Assembly (NCBI GenBank): GCA_036850595.1
Contig: CM072151.1
Coordinates: 15,043,307-15,107,306 of the forward strand
Origin: Rhyacichthys aspro
Lineage: Eukaryota; Chordata; Actinopteri; Gobiiformes; Rhyacichthyidae
Length of the DNA: 64,000 nt
Direction of reading: 5' to 3'
Shown one piece after another: positions 1-13,056 of this stretch (positions are counted from its first letter, which is position 1; each line of letters opens with the position of its first letter). A model generated the notes under the pieces. That model ran no database searches. It saw only the letters and a list, made by a program, of their open reading frames with translations, and was not told the DNA's origin. A program made the position numbers and the translations under genes.

Positions 1-3000
1 GTGCCAGCTAGGTAACATTTTCTACAAATAGCAGTGTGGGCATTTGGGAGAAAATTGCAAAGCCACAAACACAGGCTGCTGGAGGGGTGAGATAATCAGC
101 TTTGTGGTAACAGCAAATGGCCCCTGAGTGGCAAGGCAAGGTAATCATTGCACTGAGTGTTTTTGTGGGAGAGGGGTAGAGTGCTTTCTGTCCTTATCTG
201 TGTGTGTCTATGCATATTCACAGCGACACAAGCACAACGGAAAAAGAACATGTTGTTATAAGACGGACAGATATACTTGCACTACTCTAACTTTCAAAAA
301 GTGATGAGGAAACGCGCTTCAATTGATTCACTATTTGTATATTTCAGATAGGCATTCATTTCCTAGAAGCAGCTCAGGTGAAGCACATTTACATAAGCCG
401 TAAAAAAGTAAATAAAAACAAAAACCAAAAAAAAAAACAGCCTGCAGATCCGTTTTAAATCACGCTTGGAAGTTTTCCATATCCTCAGTCTGTTCTCAGT
501 TTAGCAGCTCACTTTGATGAACAATTACACATCAAAGAAAAAAACATTCAGTCTTCCTTTTATTTGATATTCAAGTCTCTAATTACCAGATTAAGAGGTG
601 TTTCTTAACAATGATTCAATGGCTGTCGACAAAAAAGAAGAACTCAAAGCAAAACAGAAATTACCCTTGACGGAAGACAAAAAGTATGACGTGAAACTGG
701 CTTTGACCGGGGCAGATGTGTAAAATATCCACGAGGCTGACAATGGGGATTGTGGCTGTTTGGCATTCCTACCTGGGGTGTCACATTCTCAGTGCTGGGT
801 TCAGAAGAGTGCATGATGTGGGTGGGACAAAAGCTGCGAATGAGCCAGTGTTTGTATTTGTATTAGACTCACGGATAATATAAAGTAGGGCCAGAACGAG
901 GTAAAGGTAAAGCAAGGACATCCAATGAGGTGTTATATTTGCTAGGGCATGTTGACAGTATGTACAGATCTATGTTTAGGCGTAATGATGCATAATGTCA
1001 TTCTAGATGGATATCTATCTATCTACAGTGTCTATAAGATGAGGTCTGTGGTTGCTTAACATTTACTTTCTTGAACAAATATTGAGATACAAATATTATT
1101 TTACTTACATGTGAATCAAATTAACCTACACCAGAACCATTTTCATTTTCACTCTTATATGAAGCAACACTGTGTCAGCTTTTACCATATATTATACATT
1201 CTCAAAATAATGAAACTGAGTAGAGTCAAAGTAAAAAAAAAATAAATCAAATAAACACAACTTCTAACGACAAAATGTGTGACTAGTGATTTCTGATGCA
1301 ACTTTTCTGTAATACACTTTACCACACAACTAAATGTTTGGACTCTTAAAAAGCTGTGGGGTTCAAAATGGGATTTCAAAGTAGCAGCACAGCAAACAAA
1401 ATTAATTTCATAACATTCATACAGGTAGATATGTTAGGTATGTTTTCATATAAAACTTGAAATGGCACAGATCCATCTCGGTATAAAGGTGATACTTGGA
1501 AAGACAAACATTTTCTGGGCTGGTACTTTAAGAGAAGAGTTTGATTTTTTTTGTACTTCTTTTTAATTGTAAAGTCACTGCCCTTTTACTGCTTAATATT
1601 TCCACTCCAACTCTATCTTCAGAGTGGAAAGGATCATTTCTGACTTGATTCTGCTCATTTCTGACTGATTAATGACCCGAGTAGACAGCTGCTGAACCTG
1701 TTATCTGTGTAACAGTTCATGTACGTGTCATGCTACAGCCCACTCCCACCACACAGAGGGCCTCCTGAGGTGACAGCTGTCATCCAAAGCTAACAGTTGA
1801 ACCAGCTGAATGCCTCTAATCCTGGCACTCACCCTAAACTCTTCCCAAACAAGGGGACGAATGCAGCCACAGATGACGTCTGATTGCGCCACTGTCCCTT
1901 TGTAGCTCTTGAGGGTGATTACAATTTTTTCCTGTTTTAAAGATCACACACAGTGCTTTTTCCTTTGCTCTGTCCTCAGTTCAGATCAGCCAGTCCCATG
2001 TGATCTGTCCGTCAGGCTGAGGGCGTGTTTGTCTTTGCCTCTTGGGACTTTTTCCACACACACATTTTCCTGTAGATTGCCTGTAGCTTTGCTTCCCCCT
2101 CAGTACATGTTTCCAAAACAACTCTTTGGATGTGCCCGGGCACGTGAGCATGCATTCACACTTGAAAGCACATGAAATGAACCCACATGCTTATCATGAA
2201 AGTGCTGTGGCTTATGTGTTGGTCTTTAATTACAAGGTAGAAACAGGTGAGGAGCTAGTTCTGTAGCTGTGTATATACATTTGTTCAAAAGAGGAACTGA
2301 GTCAGTGTAAAAAATGCCAGGGGAGCACTTCAGCGTTCTTCCTCTTTTCTACCTTTTAAGCTTTGTAAAAACCTTGGTGTCATGTTATCTCTTTCAGTGC
2401 AGTTTTGAAACTTTCCAACAGACGCAGAGTTTCTCAAACTATCAGAGATGATGTAACATTTCCCAAAAGCACTGTCGGAGTAACAGCTTTTCTTATGATG
2501 ATGTCATGAGAAGTAACTGTCTACTATTTTTTTTTTTTTTTTGCTGATCTCTGTGTTTAGGGCATGGCCTTGTCTTTTCCTTATCCTTTTTTAGACTAAG
2601 TTAACAAAAACTCTTTTGCATAGAAGCAAGCTTTTGCATTTACCAGCATACAGATCTGACTATGGAAAGAACTTCATTCGAAATAAAATATGTTCTAGTT
2701 AACCTTAATGACCTGTATGTAGATCTGCATGTGCATTGCAATACATTTACTATTGTTTAATTCTGTAATAATGTCACTTTAGTTTAATGCAACACTTGCT
2801 TAGCATAATATTTGTGAAAAAAAAATCCCATAATATGTTAATAATAACATAAGGATCTTAAGAAAAGCAAGAATGATCAAATGTGACTTCCTCATCAACC
2901 ATTTCTAAACAGTCTTTACATAATAAAGTTTTTACAGTAAGATCTATAATGAATTGGGCCTTGTTGTATAATTGTGGTGTTTCATTGTGTATTACTCACT

Positions 3001-4313
3001 CATCAAGACACGAAAACTCTGAGGTCAACGATGTAAACCACAAGAACGTGTGACACAAAGCAAGGAAATCTAAACGCATGTGGCTCACATTATAAGACCA
3101 GTGTCATGCATGTGCTTCTCTTTAACCTTTACCAGTTCAGTTAATCTGTCTTTGCAACTCATCGCTGCTTCCTGGTCACATGCTCGTGAGCCGTAGCCCT
3201 TTGAGAAAATATTCCAACAGGCAAGTTTTTACCTAAAGATGGCAGAAATAAGTCCCTTAACATGTCCCTGCAGCTCGGGATTCCACATAGATGTGATATA
3301 TTTTGTCAGTCGAGATTGTGAGTTTTTTTTATTGCATCATAAATGACGACAATCACTTCCTGTTGGTGGGGCTCATTCTCTCTCTACTGTGTAGCAGGAA
3401 AGCCCATAGAGATTCCTCTTCTTCTCCGCCCCGTCCTACCCTCTTGGTTTCTTCCATTTTGGGTTTCCCGTCTTACAGCATCCGGGACAGCTCAGTACTG
3501 CATAAGAAATGTCCACACATAATGTTGCGGGTCTATATTGCAGCTCAACATCTCTTTGTAACACTGCCTCCGACTGCCATGTTGTGACACAGTCCGGAGG
3601 AGCAAGCGACTCCTGTTGCATACGTATGTGTACGGGTTCAGCCCAGGTCAAGCATCCTCTGCATGCAGCTACTGAGTGACTCCACACGTGGAAGCTCAAG
3701 AGGTGGGGTTGTTCCATGGCTCCAAATAGCGAGCCAGTCCTGAATGGCTACTCAAAGGTCAAATAGATAATTCCATATGGAAGAAATTCTAGTTATACAC
3801 TCAGCCTTTGGCCAGCGTGAAATGTTACATGTGCAGTTTTTAATGCAAACAGAATGATGGCCTAATCTTTTGGAGATGTCGTTAAAGAGGCGCATTTATT
3901 GCAGCTGAATGCCTCCACATGAGAATAACAAGCCTGAAATGGCATCACATGTTAAGGTTAAACTCATTTTAATAACAATGGACTCATTTGTCTGCCGGCA
4001 ATTTAAAAAGGTCAAAGGTCACAGTCATTATCGTCGGCATCGGGCCAAACAATAACGGCGAGGTAAATTACACCGGGGCACGTTGTGAGTAAACACTGGT
4101 TCAATGTTTCATTAGTGAGCCGGAACAATATGTAAAAAGCGTGTAATTAACGTTGATGTATTCACACAAAAAGTCGTTTTGTAGTAACTGTACTGGATCA
4201 AACCACCTGATTACATTATGTAATCGTGAACTTGAACGTCAGAGTCAATGCCACGTAGCTGTCGGTGGATGTTTGGAAATGACATTCGCTGTGGAAGACA
4301 TTACAAATATTTG
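1..4313. other. Upstream intergenic DNA, no gene seen
   Basis: I recognise no exon, RNA gene or complete repeat here. Only short homopolymer runs (for example T18 near 2527) and a short TCTA run (about 1010-1024) stand out. The predicted ORFs are short, overlap on both strands and match no family I know. Confidence 0.5.
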
Positions 4314-4637
4314 AAAGGCATACTCTGCAGGATTTGTAGGTCAGTGTTTCTAAACAAACCCAATGCACCTTCCTGTCCACTCGGAAAGTAAAAGTCAGAT
4401 TTGCTTTGGCTTCTGAATGAAGTCTTGCCTCTTGTCATGTAATGTTCCTGAATTTTTCTTTGGTGCAGCTGTGATTGGCTGAGCAAAAACTTCCCTGAAA
4501 AACAAATGAGAAAAATGGAAAATAAAAGCAGAGGGCAATTTGTTTACTAAAAGGGGGGCTATATGTTTGTGTAAAATTGATTTGCATTATCTAACCATTA
4601 ATTTATCTTTCTCCAAAATCCTACATATTGCACCTTT
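4314..4637. mobile_element. MITE-like repeat with imperfect terminal inverted repeats
   Basis: The left end AAAGGCATACTCTGCAGGATTT and the reverse complement of the right end, AAAGGTGCAATATGTAGGATT, align with a few changes. The right end (AATCCTACATATTGCACCTTT) is a motif I know as a very common fish repeat terminus. The length of about 324 bp and lack of coding capacity fit a non-autonomous DNA element. No clear target-site duplication was found. Confidence 0.5.
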
Positions 4638-6108
4638 AATTAAAGCAATGTCCTATACTATCTCTTCCTAGGTTTATTTGGACCTAACATGGCTCTTAAT
4701 AAAACACTTTTTCAGATGTTTTATCACATATGCATGAGAGTTTGTCATCGTATTTCCCTCCCAATGAGCAAACAGTTCTTTATGATCACTTGACTCAACC
4801 TATACTGGCATCGCCCACAATAAAACTTCTGTTTACTCTTCACTCCATAAATCAGGGCCGTGTCATGTAATTGTAGCCCATTATGTAATGTCTGCGTCCA
4901 TCACTCCCGCTCTTGTACGGACGCTTGATAAACACATCCTTAACAAGTAGTCATCACTCGATACATCAGCTGGTACCATATAAATAGCCCCAAATGACTA
5001 ATTAACTGTGAAGTCGTAGCCGGCCAACTCACTGTCTCGAGTAACATCGACTAGAAAGAATAGACCTGACTAAACATAGACAAGGCAAATCTGAGCATGG
5101 CATAAAAGAGACATGAGCTCAGTTATCATCAGGCTGCAGCGCTTTAGGCATGTTGATGTGCTTCTAGGTCGATATGATGATGACAAACTGTTAATTTGAG
5201 CTGCTCTGCTTTCTTTGGCCTTTTACACAGCGAGGCATAGGGCTATAAAATAAGGAAAGAAAGCAAATAAAGGAGAGACAGAGATTTAGTGTCTCTTTGT
5301 TAACCTAATCCCGCTCTGACACATTGTTGCTCTTAGGGCTATTCGTTTTATTGCTTTAATGAATAGGCCTATTACAAGTTAATGCGTTCTGCTTAGGAAA
5401 ATGTTTCACACAAAAAAAAAAAAAAATCGTAATGAATAATGCTTGGACATGCTTTTAGAGCTCTCTGAATGATGTTAGCAATCAGCTAGGTTGACATCCT
5501 CGGAAGAATCACTTCCTTGTTTCATATGGACATGGAAAATGTATAACATGGAAAAGTTTAAACATAATCCTGTAGATTTAAAGAGTTTAAAAACTATTCT
5601 TGACTGGCTTCATATGCAGCATAGTTTAGTATATTGCCCTGTGGTGGTTGTTTTGTTTTCCCATGGAGCCGTGAAGTATATGTCTCATCCTGAAGCTCTA
5701 TAGATAGGACAGGGCCGTGTGAGTCCTCCCTTCATGACTCAGCATTCTGGCCATACACTGTAAATATTTAACTGCGCGTCATTCCTGGCACCCACTATTC
5801 AATATCCAAATGCACTTCCTTTTCAAAATGACGCTGGTGTTTCATTCATTTGAACAATAACGCTTGAATTTTTTTTTTTAAGTGCCAGGAAGGTGAAGGG
5901 TTGGTGAGTGCTGCATTCATTTGCATGTTATAGTTCTGTTTCAGGAAAGCCTCTGTGGTGTTTTTTTTTTTTTTTTAATCAGTCTTGCTAAGTTCTGCTA
6001 GAGAGCAATCAGCATAAAGTGCAATGAACTTTCATGGAATTTGCACTGTTACTGCAAACAGAGAATGGAAGCGTGGAAAGTTGAAGAGAGGGGTATGAGC
6101 GGAGGGGG

Positions 6109-6232
6109 CAGCAGCAGCAGCAGCAGTGCAGGAGGGAGATGGGAATGGGTGACGTCACGAGTGGGAACGGGCTATTTTAAGAGTGCGATAGATAGGGGGA
6201 AGGCTGCCTGCGCTCTTCTAGGGCTGACGTCA
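6109..6232 (+). promoter_or_regulatory. CRE / TATA-like / CRE cluster of unknown target
   Basis: Two full palindromic TGACGTCA sites lie at 6150-6157 and 6225-6232, 75 bp apart. Between them is a TATA/MEF2-like CTATTTTAAG at about 6172-6181. A (CAG)6 run lies just upstream at 6109-6126. This is the densest recognisable cis-regulatory grammar outside the midn 5' region. It could be a CREB-responsive enhancer of midn, 8 kb upstream, or the promoter of an unannotated non-coding transcript. The + strand ORF at 6041-6256 through it resembles nothing I know. Confidence 0.4.
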
Positions 6233-8584
6233 CACATGAGATCAGCTCCCTGTTAGACTCGCCAGCCCTGCCATGTGACCCGCACTGACCTTCGCTATCA
6301 CTGATTAGATTAGTGCAAGCCAAGCACAGTGCAAAGACCTGCTCGTTTGACACAGATGCAACACAAAGACAGCAGAGTGAAGTAAAAATAGTAGAGGAAA
6401 ACAATTAAGCAGCAGTGTAAAGACCGAGGGTGGAGACTAGTACGACAACTAGAGCAAAATACAGCAGAATATCAGCCAAGACCGCTTTGGCCTGCAGCTC
6501 TGTGGCTACCCCTAAGCTTAGGACGGAGGAGGATTAGTGGGCAGGGATTCTGGAGAGTATGTGGGTGTGTGTGGAAGTATTCAACTGCGTGGGAGAAGAG
6601 CAGGCCGATTTGGCAAGTTCTGAACTTGCTTGCACCAACAAAGGAAATGCCTGCATCTGGTATTCATCAGTGTGTACTGTACACAGACGTACACAAAGGC
6701 ACATTCAGCACTCGTATCAACTATCTTTTTTCCTTTAAGTGTAAAAAGGTGCCAGGAATTCTGATAAAATGTTGCTGTTAAACTGATTCGGAGTCCCCTC
6801 CACACATGCTGACCTTAAAGAACACATTCTTACAACTGATAGTAGTGAATGAGTGGAGCCATTGCAAAAGTCATATCTTTGTTTTACCAGAAGTAATACA
6901 CAAGAAGTCCATTCTGCTGTGCCAAAACCACCTACCCAGACTCCCACACTTCCTGCCCTAAGTCTCTCTCTCCTCTCTTTCTTACTCCTAGTTTCTCCAG
7001 TGTCTATTTTATACACTCCACAGTGATATCTAACCTTTGCCGGACCACCAGTCCCTCTGGCACTCTGCCGTGGGCTGTCAAACAGACAAATAAACAAACA
7101 CATAGAGCTAACACCCTCCCAGCTTGGCCGAGTTTCACAGCTATAAAGGTTCTTATCGTGCCGGGCTTATGTCCTGTGGGTGGATTTCATTAGCTTATTT
7201 AGCACATCCAGGCTGAGTTCTATTGTGGGCCTTTTTTAGTGTGAGCAGACCGGCTTTGCAAAAGACAAAAATTATCAAGTCCACTTTGTGGGGGTGTTGC
7301 ATTGACACCATTTGGGTTAAGCTGTGCAGTGAGTTCCTGACAGGCCCAAATCTAAAGGTTGGGGGAGTACAGTGTTGTAATGAGTAGTGCAGCGTCACGA
7401 CACGAGAGAGACTGTGAACAAGACAAATGGTTCGCCGCACAAGGACAGAATAGAGAGGCTAGTGTGAAGTATCCTGTTACAAACGTGATAGGCTAGTCCC
7501 TAAAAGTACATTGTATTCTCGCAGGAGCCATGCGGAGGCTCAAATCACAGTGATGACTAATTACTATGTTACTACAAGCCAATCCTTTTAATCATAAATA
7601 ACTTTTAACCACTGAGAAAAAAAAAAACAACTCTTAAGTGACAGACAGATTTATTGCATAATGCCATTATTGTTTGTACGGTGTAATAAAGTTCATAAGA
7701 GTCACGTTGATTCACTGTGCTGTGAAAGAGATGACATATTACAGTCTAATTAGATTCTTCGAAGTACAGTATGTCTCATCAACACTACCTGCCACTAGAG
7801 AAGTGTTGACTAAAACTTGGGTGAGTACAACATTCTACAAAAATGAAGTCATTACTGTGTTGTTAATGTATGCTCACACATACTGCCGAGTGAGCCATAT
7901 GATGAATGTGCCATCTGTACACAGTGTCTACAACGGGCTTGTGAAATGCCTGGACTTCACCCATAAAGCCCCGAGGAGCAGTTTAATCTCGATGATCTTC
8001 CGACAAAGTTTGAGTAAAAAAAAGTTTGAGGGGAACATCGTGACTCACATTGACTGGGAAAGGGGCCTCTGCTCAAAAATGTCCTCAAAAAGCGCCGCAA
8101 ACTATGACTAAACGGCGCTTTGATGTGACACTTTCTTTTTTTGGTTGGCCCGCCGTGGCACGTTTTGCACACTTTTTTCTTTCTCCGCTCAGACTCAGGC
8201 ACTGACGCTCTCTTTGGCCGTCGGCTGCTGCTGGTGTGTAAAGTCGTACGGCTCGAGATGTGTCATCAATCATCTGTGCTGTGAGCCAGGAGGGCAGCAG
8301 GGCACGCAGCACTTCAAACAGGACTTCGTCTTGTTCTTCCGCAGGTGTAGGCTTTGAAGCGCCATCCCCCAAAACCCCACTTTTCATTTCTAACCTCCTA
8401 CAAGTGAGTCTGTCGAATGCTTGAAGGAGAAACAAGTGGTAATGTTGCTTTACATTCAGAGAGACATCTGTGTCAAGTGATAGGTGTTCTACATTTTGTG
8501 GTATCCTGTCCTCTTTTGACCAATCACAAGCAAGAACCAGAAACAAAGGAAGACCAGGCAAAAAACTAGCTGCAGCTGTTTGGT

Positions 8585-8725
8585 TTGACGTGGTTTAACA
8601 CAGACTTAAACCTGTTTAAAATGGATTTAAACCGGTAATAACTGGATTTGGACAAGTTTCATGTGGTTCAACTGGTTTTAGGTTACGTTAAACTGGTCAT
8701 AGGTGGTTTGGGATGTGTTTGAAGT
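8585..8725. repeat. Degenerate 21-bp minisatellite relic
   Basis: About six poorly preserved units of the form TGGATTTGAACAGGTTTTAGT can be traced (for example AAATGGATTTAAACC and ACTGGATTTGGACAAGTTT). The same unit fills the three hAT-like elements at 47.5, 53.7 and 56.5 kb. No terminal inverted repeats are visible here, so this may be an old, eroded copy. Confidence 0.5.
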
Positions 8726-9451
8726 GTTTTGGAATGTTTTTGCAAACCCTTCCCCTTTACATGAGTTTGAACTTAGTCTAAGACTGGACTTGTCTTACCC
8801 CAGTCTCATCTTGTGTTCTTGAGAGGCTTTGAGTTATTCTGCAACAAAATAGTCCATACACCAAGTTCTCTCCACTGGACTAAACGAAACATAATGTACA
8901 CCCACATCTAAAAATCTGTCTTATCTGTTTCTTAGTATCTTTTACCACCATGAAAAAATATTTTGTACCTCGGAACGTACTTGACTGCCTCCTTAGTGAG
9001 CTCTCCAATCAAAAGGCTTTTCCACCATGACTCTACCTGCACAAATCATTCATGTGGAAGACATACAGTAGCTCATTGTTACTAACCCAAGGACACAATG
9101 TTCTCTGGAGACATCCCGTAGAAAGAAATGGGAAGCATTTAGTCACACTGTGCTCTCAAAATAATCTGCAGAGCTTAGCGCTTTGAATATCTGAGGTTGA
9201 GACAAGACTTATTCAACTTTTTATATGACAATTTCGGGAGCCACAAAATAACAAATAGAAAAAGTGCGTGTTTGTCTTGTGACTCTGGTGTGACTGGTTG
9301 CGTCAAGGTTTTGTGGCCTACGTTGGTCAAGACGGATGTCAGGTTAAACAGGAAGCGGTGAGATAAAGTCCATCAACAAGGAAATGATCCAAGTTTTGAA
9401 AAACAATATCAGATCTGAATCCAAAAATATTCATTTGATCTTCCACAAAGG

Positions 9452-9529
9452 TTAGCTTTTAATTTCTTATAATCAGACCAATGTTTTTTGTGTTTTACCT
9501 TGGTCTGCTTATAGGAAATTAAAAGCTAA
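9452..9529 (+). other. Near-perfect hairpin, 29-bp stem with 20-nt loop
   Basis: The arms are 9452-9480 and 9501-9529 and agree at 27 of 29 positions when one is reverse-complemented. In a + strand RNA one of the two differences is a U-G wobble, so 28 of 29 positions pair. The stem starts TTAGCTTTTAATTTC. The size, about 78 nt, is that of a microRNA precursor, but a tiny palindromic transposon is equally possible. No known microRNA is recognised. Confidence 0.6.
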
Positions 9530-9849
9530 TATCAGATTTTTTTGTGTTGTAAGATAAAACATAGAGACTGTAGCATGGCCAGCCAGACCCATTCCCTTTC
9601 ACTAGTATTCTTGTATTCTGTCCAGAGCAGGTCAAGTGTTATTAGTTTATTTACTGTCTTCTAAGTTCTCTGGTTGGTTGTATGCAAATCCTATTGCTTT
9701 TGTAGGCGTTCTATTCAGAATCCAGTTTGAACCTCCCAAGACCCAACTGGACCAATTCAAGTCTATGGCTTTGGAGACATACAGACAAGGCTAAAAGTGC
9801 TTCTGCATCAGTATTATGCAGCCTCTGTCTCACTAGCAGGTGGAGATGA

Positions 9850-9881
9850 ACTGAACTCTGAGACCTTTCTCAGAGTTCAGT
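9850..9881. other. Perfect 14-bp hairpin with 4-nt loop
   Basis: ACTGAACTCTGAGA (9850-9863) is followed by CCTT and the exact reverse complement (9868-9881). Pairing stops outside these limits. The function is unknown. It lies about 320 bp after the larger hairpin. Confidence 0.7.
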
Positions 9882-12390
9882 CACTCCATAAATCTAAGGG
9901 ACAGTGAGACACTCCTTGTATGATCAGTTCGGGGGCATCTTTAAGCACGCCGCCATCTCTATGTGTCAGCTCCCCGTGGTTATGCGGTGAACATAGCGCT
10001 GAGATGGTGCACGAGGTGTGTCTATCCCACTCACTGCCACTTAGGGTGAATCAGGAGGAAATGGTGGCAGCAGAACAACAGCGGCAGGCTGAGTGTGTCG
10101 GGCATGGTTCATTTTTCTCCCGAGGCATAGGGCGGCCCACTGGTGACTTTGATGGATCGGAATGCTGCTCACCCACACACACACACACGCCCACACAAGT
10201 CCCACACACTGTCTCTCGCACAACAGCAACACATTGTAGCTCGCACACGCACGCGCTCGCACAAACACGCGCTGCTGGACGACGACAGCACGCACAGTCG
10301 CACACAGGCTGCTCTGTCCCATCAGCTCTGGTATCCAATGTGAAATGTTTACGACCCGCCCACACTGCCTTCCTCCCCTGTCAATAAACTCTTCCCAGAA
10401 GTACGTGTGATGCATTATCATGTACACGTCTGTGCACGGGGGCTGCTCTTGCATCCTTCATCACAGGCTTATCCATGTGCATCTTTCTGCCTTGTGCAAT
10501 CTGCAGCAAAAAAAAACAAAAAAACATTGTACATTTTCGGGCACACGGTGATAAATTTCTGCATCAACACCATTTCCTTTGAGCTAATCGCATCATACTG
10601 TCACATTAACACAGATAGAAGGAGAGGACGGACATACTGTACAGTTACTGTGGATTTAATTAGAATAAATCACATGCAGCACATGCTAGTCTGATGACAA
10701 ACAGCGTGGACTATTTTAGTTCTCTCAGTGGAACGCAAACTGAGGTCAGGTTTTAGGTTGTTAGACAAGAAGATAATAGATAGATTTTCAAACTGAAAGA
10801 AAAATTCATTGTCATTCTTTTGGATACAGAGAACTGAAGACTTTTTGTGGAGCAAATCATATCTGATAATCCTTTCAATGTCTTACCATGAAATGAAATA
10901 AACTAATCAATTTATCAGTATCTTTGTCCCTTGATATGACATTAAGTTGCCAGAGTGGCCCTTGTTGAAAGTGAGTATGACACTGCTGAACTACCAGGTC
11001 TAATTTCGGCAAACAAGGTTAGCGTGACCTGAGCTGATCTGACAGTGAGACCTGCTGACAAATAGCTCAAAGAAGAACCTGACCCTGAGGCAGCCAGAAT
11101 GACAAGCATTCGTGTACATTAGCTTTCTCTGTGCGCCAGTCTTGTACACTTGCTCCTGGCAGTGACCCCGGCTTCTAAAACAGAGCTAATTCAAAAGTGG
11201 AGCTGGAACAAAGTGTAATGTTTCCACTAAGACCGGAGACAACTCCTTTCACTTTGTTCCACTGAGTCAGCATCTTCCGGAGAAAGAAGAAAGATAGAGA
11301 CAGATAAAGAGCGGAGCTGCTAAGGGGCTAGGCTAAAACAGGCACCTTGTCTGCTTGTGGAATCACTGTGTCTTTCAAACATCTTTCTTTCTCTCTACAC
11401 TCCGCTCCACAACGATGATTCAGTTCTCCAACTGTGTGATGATATGCTGGTGGGCCACAGCGCTCCTGCACAGTAGGTCTGGATGATCCGACTGTCTGTG
11501 CTGGTCCTGAGGCTGCAGGAAGGACACTTGACTTATTACACAATATCTTTCATGTCCTTCAGGTGAACCTTAAATGTGCAGCTACATAATAATTATACAT
11601 AATCCCTGCTTGTTGTCATGGAGCTATTTCAAACTAGTCTCACTTCAAATGTATCAGTACTTTTTGGGTTGAGACAGACTTTATATAGATTCTGAAATGT
11701 AAACGCCCAACCAGTACAAACAATAGTTTCATGATGAGCAGAAACTACAATGGGCTGCGTTATATTTTGTTATTAAACAGCTATAACAGCATTAAAACAT
11801 TTATAAAGATGGTACTTTAACTAAAACTACATATTGTTCTGCCAAAAACATATGCTAAAATATAAATGTATTTATGTCTTGTGTTTTTACAGGAAATGTC
11901 TTTCCTTGGGCCACTAAAGTTTTTGTTTACTTCACCTGATGCCCTTGTATCCAGGCAGCTTGTTTACCTGCTCTGTTGCCCAGTGACATTTTTCTGTCGT
12001 CAAAGATTGGCAACACCCCTCATATCATACCTCCTTCATTTCATTGAGCTTTTGTTAAGGTGGCAGACCTGGGAGCTATAGTTTGTGTTCCTAGTGAACC
12101 CTCCAGTCATATTAATAGTTCTTATTCTCAGCCCAGGAGCGTCACTAACACATATTAGTTTTGCGTAGGCACATTCTTCACCCCCATGAGAGCACAACGT
12201 GGGGCCGTTTGCAGGAGCGAGGCAATGCCACCTTAAATGATATGCTGACATAACACGAACACTACTCTCCACCCATATCCGAGAAGAGTGTGTTAAGAGG
12301 TGTCTCACCTTCCCTTCTACGCTCTTAATACCGAGAAACTCACCGGCGGAGCTGACAACAAGCTCAGGCTCCTTAAGACGCGCAGCTGCG
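9882..12390. other. Intergenic DNA with alternating purine-pyrimidine tract
   Basis: No gene recognised. The stretch 10171-10310 is rich in CA and CG alternation, including (AC)8 at 10174-10189 and several GCACACGCACGCGC-like runs, which favour Z-DNA. The overlapping ORFs there in three frames are products of this simple sequence. Confidence 0.5.
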
Positions 12391-12439
12391 GCTCCTCATT
12401 GGCCAACAGTCCCGGACCCTGCTGCGTGACGCTGTCTCC

Positions 12440-12598
12440 AGCTCAAGACGCGCGGAAATCTGGAGGATTTTCACGTGTTTGGATTTACCTTGGACTCTTA
12501 ATACTATATGGTTATTCCTTACATGCCAAAGCTGGGGGAACAGAGTGAAACACATCAGAACAGAGCGCGAAGCTTTACAGTTTTCGCCACAATAATTG
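12440..12598 (+). other. midn: Candidate midn 5' exon (upstream exon 1) with strong splice donor
   Basis: A GC-rich stretch carries a CCAAT box in reverse (ATTGG, 12398-12402), a TGACG half-CRE (about 12427) and a CACGTG E-box (12472-12477), then ends at a near-perfect donor, GTAAGT at 12599. The matching acceptor is the pyrimidine-rich tract ending in AG at 14470-14471, giving an exon that starts 8 nt before the midn ATG. Mammalian MIDN also has one non-coding exon before its start-codon exon. The 5' end is unknown and 12440 is only an estimate. No transcript data were available. The exon could instead belong to another gene, though no other + strand coding exon follows in the window. Confidence 0.45.
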
Positions 12599-13056
12599 GT
12601 AAGTACACTAATTACTGAGCGCTACTGAAACTGCTCTAAGGGGCACTCATTGTCTGCACAAGCGAGTGGCTCCCGAGCAAATTGACACGCACTGTATTGT
12701 GTTGGTGGGCGAGGAAATTGATTGAAGACAATGAGTCAATCGCGGATCGATAAAGGCATGTTGTCAAGTGATTAGATGAGCCACTTTCCATGTAATTTCA
12801 GTGGACGTGATTAAGTTAATAAGGCTGGTATCGACTCAAGCAGAATGTCACAGTTAGTGTAAACTATAATGAGTGGATGACACTATGACAGCGCTGGTGA
12901 ATATAACAGAGAGTAACAACATCCCTAATAAAGTCAAATAAGTAGCACATTAATATACTTTAAATGTATTTGCCTTTACTTCTGAACATGGTTGTTTTAA
13001 TAATGTGTTAGAGCTAAGTCAGCTCCAACTTTCTGATGTGAACATCTCCTTCTTGA

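Larger units (their letters stand above)
4638..9450. other. Upstream non-coding DNA around the CRE cluster
   Basis: Apart from the CRE cluster and the minisatellite relic, both listed separately, I see no gene. Overlapping ORFs at 7674-8111 (+) and 8085-8561 (-) have no recognisable domain, no splice context, and codon content like the flanking DNA. Confidence 0.5.

Noticed and set aside
6041..6256. ORF with a Ser run over the CRE cluster
   Set aside because: The Ser run is only (CAG)6 read in another frame. The regulatory reading explains the region better.
8085..8561. 158-codon minus-strand ORF
   Set aside because: Overlaps + strand ORFs and has no recognisable domain or splice signals.
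10041..10454. Overlapping Cys/Val/Thr-rich ORFs on both strands
   Set aside because: Produced by CA/CG alternating simple sequence.
12300..12548. 82-codon ORF across the upstream exon candidate
   Set aside because: Ends at a stop before the donor and is in a different frame from the midnolin-compatible one. No family resemblance.
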